Assembly: GCA_038873195.1 (NCBI GenBank)
Contig: JAVZEV010000002.1
Coordinates: 112,572-176,571 of the forward strand
Origin: Candidatus Bathyarchaeia archaeon
GTDB taxonomy: Archaea > Thermoproteota > Bathyarchaeia > Bathyarchaeales > Bathycorpusculaceae
DNA length: 64,000 nucleotides
Reading direction: 5' to 3'
This document shows positions 59,416 to 64,000 of this stretch, piece after piece. The translations under genes were made by a program, and so were the position numbers. Each line of letters starts with the position of its first letter. The stretch's first letter is position 1. The notes under the pieces are model-generated. The model did no database searches. It saw only the letters and a list, made by a program, of their open reading frames with translations, and was not told the DNA's origin.

Positions 59416-61452
59416 TTATCTTAGCATTGTAACTATTATTAGTATAAGGATTATCAAAAATCCGATTAGGGCTGCTGCCACATAATGTTCTATAGAGCTA
59501 GACCTTATCCTTCTTATTTTAGATGCTGAAGCCAGAGTCTTGTTAGTTGCAAGATATAAAAGTTCGTCGGCAAGAATATCTAAATACTTCTGGGTTCCAT
59601 GAGCCACATTCATAACTCCATTTGCGAAAAGATAAGGCAGACGGTTAAAGAAGGATTTTTCAACATGCTCATAAAAAATTCTGGAAAATCGCATAATACC
59701 ATTGGCGACGAAATAAGGCAGTTGTCCAAAAAAGGATGAGTCCACACGCTTAAGACTTGATGAAAGCAGTAAAACCCCATGCAGAATTACTTTTTCATAT
59801 AGGGCGTCAAAGAAGTAACCGTTCTCCAAAACTTTGTTTATGGAACCGCGCAACTGTCTTATTTGTTCTGGCAACGAAAGTTTTCTGTAATAGGTAAGGT
59901 ATACTGGAAATCCTCCCATAAGAAGTGTGAAGAGAAAGATCAAAGTTGATGGGTTAAACACTTCACTTAAGCCTATTTTCACATTAGCTTGCATGAATTG
60001 TGAAATTTCATTTCCAAACAAAACTGAAATGACGCAAAAAAATGCGAGGGCTCCGGATGAGAAAATCATTATTTTTGGTGCTTCATGCACGTGAATCTGA
60101 CTCAAATACTCTGATTTCTCCCTCAAATATACAAGTGTGACAACCCGTAGGGTGTAGGCAAAAGTAATTGTTGTGGAAACATAAAGTATAAGCGTGGCGT
60201 ACAAGTTTCCAGACGATAGAACGCTTTGGAAGATTAGTTCTTTGCTGAAAAAGCTTATGAAGGGAGGTATTCCAGCGCGAGCCAGCAATACAATAATGCT
60301 GAACGCAAACGTTATCGGCATTGTCTTCCTTAATCCGCCCATTAATCGCATATCGCGTGTTTTTGTCGCATGGATGATTCCGCCTATCAGAAGGAAGTCG
60401 AGACCTTGGAAGAACGCGTGGCTTACTAGGTGAAGTAAGCTTGCAAACCAGCCAGCCGATGAAGCGGAGGATGCTGTGCCTAAGGCTGCAAACATGAAAC
60501 CTATCTGACTTATTGTGGAATAAGCAGCTACACCTTTAATGTCTGTTGTGGATAAAGCCAGAGTAGCGCCGATAAACGCTGTTATTGTGCCAATCCAGAG
60601 GATTGATGGCAACCACATGGGAATTAAAGCCGTTAAAGCGCCAAACAAGAGCATTAATCGGGCAACCAAGTAAACTCCTGCCTTAACCATTGTCGCAGAA
60701 TGCAGAAGCGCACTTACGGATGTAGGTGCTTCCATGGCGCTGTAAAGCCATGTGTGAAGCGGAAGCTGTGCCGACTTTGCGACGGCTCCAGCGAGCATTA
60801 GAAAGGCTGCTGCTGTTAGATATGGCATTGGCACATTTCCTATGTTGGTTACAATGTAAGAGAATGAAAACGAGCCCAAGTTTACGTAGAGGATACTTAT
60901 CCCCGCTAAGAGGCAAGCGTCGCCTACACGAGTCATGAGAAAAACTTTGGTGGCTGAACGGACCGTTTCTGGACGCTTATACCAGAAGGAAATAAGCGAA
61001 TAAGAGCATAGTCCAACCATCTCCCAGAATATGAACATTTGAAGGAAATTATCTGACATAACCAAGCCCGTCATCGAGCCTATAAAAAGAAGCATGAAGA
61101 AGTAGTATCGCGTTAAGCCTTCTTCACCAGTCATGTAACCCAAAGAATAAACAGTTATCACAAGACCGAAGAACGTAACCAAACAAGCAAGCAAAACACT
61201 TAACGGATCAACGTATACGCCTGCACTGATACTTAATGATGAAATCCAAGATGTTGTTAAACTGGAATCTCCAAAAGCGTTATAGTAAAGGTCTGGAACC
61301 ATGGAAAAAGCGAATGCTACAGTGATTAAACACACGGTTACGGCGAAGTAATCTCTAGCCTTCTTGTTGAAACGTGCAATTAATGGGACCAGTAGACCGG
61401 AAACAATTGGAAATGCCCAAACGAGCCAAGGCGCATATGGAAACAAATTCAC
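59416..61452 (-). CDS. NuoL/FpoL-like antiporter-type subunit
   Basis: 678 residues: 14 core helices plus a long C-terminal extension and final helix, the lateral arm typical of NuoL. MFIFWEMVGLCSYSLISFWY (TM5 Glu), GAVAKSAQLPLHTWLYSAME and LLHSATMVKAGVYLVARLML (both Lys kept) and AYSTISQIGFMFAALG are conserved. The C-terminal region contains two similar stretches (SSFFGQLPYFVANGIMRFSR and KSFFNRLPYLFANGVMNVAH), a short internal repeat of about 35 residues. First gene of the operon; the promoter lies in 61453-61670, shared with the divergent transporter gene. Confidence 0.94.
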   Translation of the reverse strand: MNLFPYAPWLVWAFPIVSGLLVPLIARFNKKARDYFAVTVCLITVAFAFSMVPDLYYNAFGDSSLTTSWISSLSISAGVYVDPLSVLLACLVTFFGLVITVYSLGYMTGEEGLTRYYFFMLLFIGSMTGLVMSDNFLQMFIFWEMVGLCSYSLISFWYKRPETVRSATKVFLMTRVGDACLLAGISILYVNLGSFSFSYIVTNIGNVPMPYLTAAAFLMLAGAVAKSAQLPLHTWLYSAMEAPTSVSALLHSATMVKAGVYLVARLMLLFGALTALIPMWLPSILWIGTITAFIGATLALSTTDIKGVAAYSTISQIGFMFAALGTASSASSAGWFASLLHLVSHAFFQGLDFLLIGGIIHATKTRDMRLMGGLRKTMPITFAFSIIVLLARAGIPPFISFFSKELIFQSVLSSGNLYATLILYVSTTITFAYTLRVVTLVYLREKSEYLSQIHVHEAPKIMIFSSGALAFFCVISVLFGNEISQFMQANVKIGLSEVFNPSTLIFLFTLLMGGFPVYLTYYRKLSLPEQIRQLRGSINKVLENGYFFDALYEKVILHGVLLLSSSLKRVDSSFFGQLPYFVANGIMRFSRIFYEHVEKSFFNRLPYLFANGVMNVAHGTQKYLDILADELLYLATNKTLASASKIRRIRSSSIEHYVAAALIGFLIILILIIVTMLR

Positions 61453-61670
61453 CGCCTCATTTCTTTAAAGATAATGTTCAGTTTCTTTTGTGCGCCTCTC
61501 GTGTTTTACGCCTTCTTAACCCATTTTAGATTAACCTTTTGAGATATAAAGTCAGCAATTTAAATTTTGTCTGGCGTAAAGCGGCGATTAAGCAGTTTTA
61601 CCCATGAAATTGCATAATTATTAACGAAACAGTTTTATTATGAACTATAAAGTCTGCATCGCTGATAACC

Positions 61671-63038
61671 ATGGACTACCATTCAGTGACTGCATTGGCA
61701 ATTTTCATAATAACGCTTTTCTTGATGATTAAACGTCCCCACGGTATAAGTCTGGGTTTGGCTGCCGGTATAGGCGCAGCAGCTTCACTTCTGCTCGGCA
61801 CAGTAACGTTAAACGATGCGGCTGTGGCGTTTGTTGACATTTGGGATGCTGCTTTAGCCTTCATTGGAATTGTAGCTTTATCAGTGACGTTAGACGCCAT
61901 GGGATTTTTCAAGTGGGCAGCCATAAAAGTGGTTAAGTTGGCTGGTGGAAGCGGCTTAAAACTTTACTTTTACATTTCCTTGCTTACTGCTTGTGTAAGC
62001 ATACTTTTTGCAAACGACAGCGCCGTGCTTATACTAACGCCAATAGTTCTTGAAATCATCAGTCAATTGAAGATAGATGCTAAAGGAAGACTAGCCTACC
62101 TTTTCTCTGCCGGGCTGATTGCTGACACCGCTGCAATGCCACTGATTACAAGCAATCCAATAAACATTGTAAGCGCAGACTTTTTCAAATACAGCTTCAT
62201 TGACCACCTGATCTTTATGGGACCAGTAGCCATAGCCACCATAATAAGCAGTCTCCTTCTGGTTTACGCCTTCTTTAGAAAAAATGTTCCAAAATCCTAT
62301 TCGATGGAGCTTGCGGAAGCCTTAAACGTTGAAGGACAGTTGATAACTCCCACGCTTTTAAGGATAAGCATAGTAACCTTGATTACAATTGACGTCGGCT
62401 ATGTTTTAGCCTCTTTGAACAGGCTCCCAGTTTCAATTGTCATATGCTCTGGTGCATTGTTTCTTCTAGGAATTTACATAATAACTTTAAACAAGCCTTC
62501 AATGTTGAAAGAAGAGCGCAAAGGCGTAAAAAGCCTAGCAAAGGAGATCAACTGGGACATTCTGCTCTTCATGATGGGCATATTCCTAGTTGTTCAAGGA
62601 TTAAGGCATACTGGCGCTGTGGAATTCTTTGCATACCTCTTCACAAAAACTCTTTCATTGCCGCTGTTTCTATCTGTGCTTGCACCAAGCATGGTCGTTA
62701 CAATCGGCGCAAGCGCCATGAACAACTGGCCGATGACCATCCTTGGCCTTTTATCGATAAAGCATGCAGCAAACAGCGTTAGCCTAAACTCGCAGAGCCT
62801 CACAAGCATGGTTTTCTCAAACATTATTGGAAACAACTTGGGTCCACACTTTTTCCCTCTCGGGTCTTTAGCAATTTTAATGTGGCTTGAAACAATGCGC
62901 CGAAAAGGCGTTAAAATAAGGCTTAGGGATTATTTGAAAGTCGGTTCAGTCGTGTCAATTATTGAGGTTACTGTAGCATCCTTGGTTTTATGGTTTGAAA
63001 TTGCTTTCTTAAATTTAAACTTGAACATTCAACTTTAG
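61671..63038 (+). CDS. ArsB/NhaD-type ion transporter
   Basis: 455 residues, about 11-12 helices. LLTACVSILFANDSAVLILTPI and GLIADTAAMPLITSNPINIV are the two conserved pore signatures of the ArsB/NhaD/CitM superfamily; the second-half counterpart is TIGASAMNNWPMTILGLLS with FSNIIGNNLGPHFFPLGS. ArsB members export arsenite and relatives exchange Na+ and H+. No ArsR, ArsA or ArsC gene lies nearby, so the substrate is open. Its stop overlaps the end of the CLC gene by four bases on the opposite strand. Confidence 0.85.
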   Translation: MDYHSVTALAIFIITLFLMIKRPHGISLGLAAGIGAAASLLLGTVTLNDAAVAFVDIWDAALAFIGIVALSVTLDAMGFFKWAAIKVVKLAGGSGLKLYFYISLLTACVSILFANDSAVLILTPIVLEIISQLKIDAKGRLAYLFSAGLIADTAAMPLITSNPINIVSADFFKYSFIDHLIFMGPVAIATIISSLLLVYAFFRKNVPKSYSMELAEALNVEGQLITPTLLRISIVTLITIDVGYVLASLNRLPVSIVICSGALFLLGIYIITLNKPSMLKEERKGVKSLAKEINWDILLFMMGIFLVVQGLRHTGAVEFFAYLFTKTLSLPLFLSVLAPSMVVTIGASAMNNWPMTILGLLSIKHAANSVSLNSQSLTSMVFSNIIGNNLGPHFFPLGSLAILMWLETMRRKGVKIRLRDYLKVGSVVSIIEVTVASLVLWFEIAFLNLNLNIQL

Positions 63039-64000
63039 CATTGCACATGCCTTGCTTGCAATTTATTCACAAGTTGACTTCTATAGAATGATCTGCTTCC
63101 CGTAAGAAAATAGCTGACAGCAGCGGAAACAACGGTGGGGATTATAAAGCTTGGACCCATAGTTTCAGCAACCAGAGTTATACTTGTCAAAAGGCTTTTG
63201 CTCGTCGCAGCCAGCACTGCAGCCATTGATAATATGACATATAAAACAGGCGTCTCAAGGTTCAAAGTTTGTGCGTAAATGAGCCCAAGTGCGCCGCCAA
63301 CATAAAGCGATGGAATGAATAGTCCCCCGTTTCCACCGAAATTCAGTGTTATGCTTGTGGCTACAATTTTTAAAATTAAAAGTGCGGTCAAATTTGTCAA
63401 AGCTAATTCTCCTAATTCGGCTATTGTGATTTTGTGAATGAAATCGTAACCTAGCCCAAGCGCTTCAGGGTAAAGCAAGCCTATGACATCGAGAATTAAT
63501 CCAGCAAATATTGTCATAAGCAACATTGGAAGTCTGCTGGCAAGCCGTTTGCTTATGATGTTTGTTCTTTCAAGGGCTTCCATGAATGCCAACGCAACTA
63601 ACGCCGCTAGGATTCCTAGAAAAATTGCATGCATAAGGGTGGAAAGAGTTGGTATAATAAATGTTGGAGTTGGAAAAATGGTTTCTGTTCCAAGGGTTAT
63701 GGCGGACGTAAAATAGGCGGTAACAGAAGCAATAGACGCTGGAATAAAAACCTCGGTTTCAACATCTCTCTTGTAAGGTATTTCAAGGGCAAATAATATC
63801 CCCGTCAATGGAGCCTTAAAGATCGCTGAAAATCCCGCTGCTGCTCCACACAGAAACAGTGTTTTTACATCTTTTTGATCCAACTTTAGCCTTCTAGCAA
63901 TAAACGAAGAGATTCCTCCACCTAACAAAAGACTTGGTCCCTCTAATCCAGCGCTTCCACCAAAACCTATGGTTATCGCAGAAGCCAAAGTTCTGCTTAT
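63035..64000 (-). CDS. CLC chloride channel/antiporter, N-terminus cut by the window edge
   Basis: About 322 visible residues, continuing off the right edge (the frame is open to base 64000). SAGLEGPSLLLGGG contains the gating glutamate of the G-x-E-G-P motif. FKAPLTGILFALEIPYKRD and GGNGGLFIPSLYVGGALGLI (the GxFxP motif) are family signatures. The gating Glu is present; the residue equivalent to the internal proton Glu was not assigned, so channel or exchanger cannot be decided. No C-terminal CBS domains. Confidence 0.92.
   Translation of the reverse strand: MSRTLASAITIGFGGSAGLEGPSLLLGGGISSFIARRLKLDQKDVKTLFLCGAAAGFSAIFKAPLTGILFALEIPYKRDVETEVFIPASIASVTAYFTSAITLGTETIFPTPTFIIPTLSTLMHAIFLGILAALVALAFMEALERTNIISKRLASRLPMLLMTIFAGLILDVIGLLYPEALGLGYDFIHKITIAELGELALTNLTALLILKIVATSITLNFGGNGGLFIPSLYVGGALGLIYAQTLNLETPVLYVILSMAAVLAATSKSLLTSITLVAETMGPSFIIPTVVSAAVSYFLTGSRSFYRSQLVNKLQARHVQC

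Noticed and set aside
1..64000. CRISPR arrays, Cas genes, restriction systems, toxin-antitoxin pairs, insertion sequences
   Set aside because: No regularly spaced repeats, nuclease operons, transposases or terminal inverted repeats were found by reading both strands; the DNA-binding gene at 47999 has no visible toxin partner.

Overview
The window comes from an archaeal chromosome. It carries glycerol-1-phosphate dehydrogenase (archaeal lipid backbone), a proteasome beta subunit next to the archaeal termination nuclease aCPSF1, release factor aRF1, RtcB with archease, an archaeal SRP RNA, two tRNAs with encoded CCA, and three tetrahydromethanopterin (H4MPT) C1 enzymes. No methyl-CoM reductase or other methanogenesis gene is seen. 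H4MPT enzymes, an F420-type (FrhB) flavoprotein, Complex I-like antiporter subunits, bacterial-type phosphofructokinases and a class II aldolase together suggest a TACK-group archaeon of the Bathyarchaeia type. That lineage is an inference from gene content, not a computed placement.

Layout. 1-5.9 kb: cut-off HtpX protease, core MetE-type methionine synthase with an Lrp-like regulator, MFS transporter, MazG-like protein, MscS channel and FKBP isomerase. 6.0-12.4 kb: glycosylation cluster, all on the plus strand (one GT2, three GT4, one membrane GT-C enzyme and a small unknown). 12.4-18.8 kb: EgsA, PsmB, aCPSF1, malate dehydrogenase, TrmO, an unknown and PF04008. 18.8-25.7 kb: MFS transporter, M29 aminopeptidase, tRNA-Ala, B-box membrane protein, MntP, aminotransferase, DUF167 and aRF1. 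25.7-29.6 kb: C1 block with Ftr, Mtd and an MtdB-like protein that has an unexplained N-terminal half. 29.6-41.1 kb: AbrB-PhoU regulator, ECF S component, VIT-family transporter, M42 peptidase, a pentameric ligand-gated ion channel, archease, adenylate kinase, MBL hydrolase, RtcB, a zinc-finger/DUF7662 protein and DUF5752. 41.4-45.6 kb: tRNA-Gly, AhpD-like protein, SRP RNA and the upper glycolytic block (two different PfkA-family kinases and class II aldolase). 45.7-47.6 kb: small membrane, zinc and HTH proteins.

47.6-54.8 kb looks accessory: long AT-rich gaps, a plasmid-like coiled-coil DNA-binding protein, an orphan anchored peptide-binding protein, two methyltransferases and two overlapping unknown membrane proteins. 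A short motif (YTAACAGA) recurs in its gaps. 54.8-61.5 kb is one minus-strand operon, NuoL-NuoM-NuoN-(ferredoxin-FrhB-CBS), which probably couples reduced F420 or ferredoxin to ion pumping together with subunits encoded elsewhere. 61.7-64 kb: ArsB/NhaD-type transporter and the end of a CLC chloride channel.

Starts were chosen from visible Shine-Dalgarno sequences and family N-termini. Several differ from the longest possible reading frame, and TTG or GTG starts are common.
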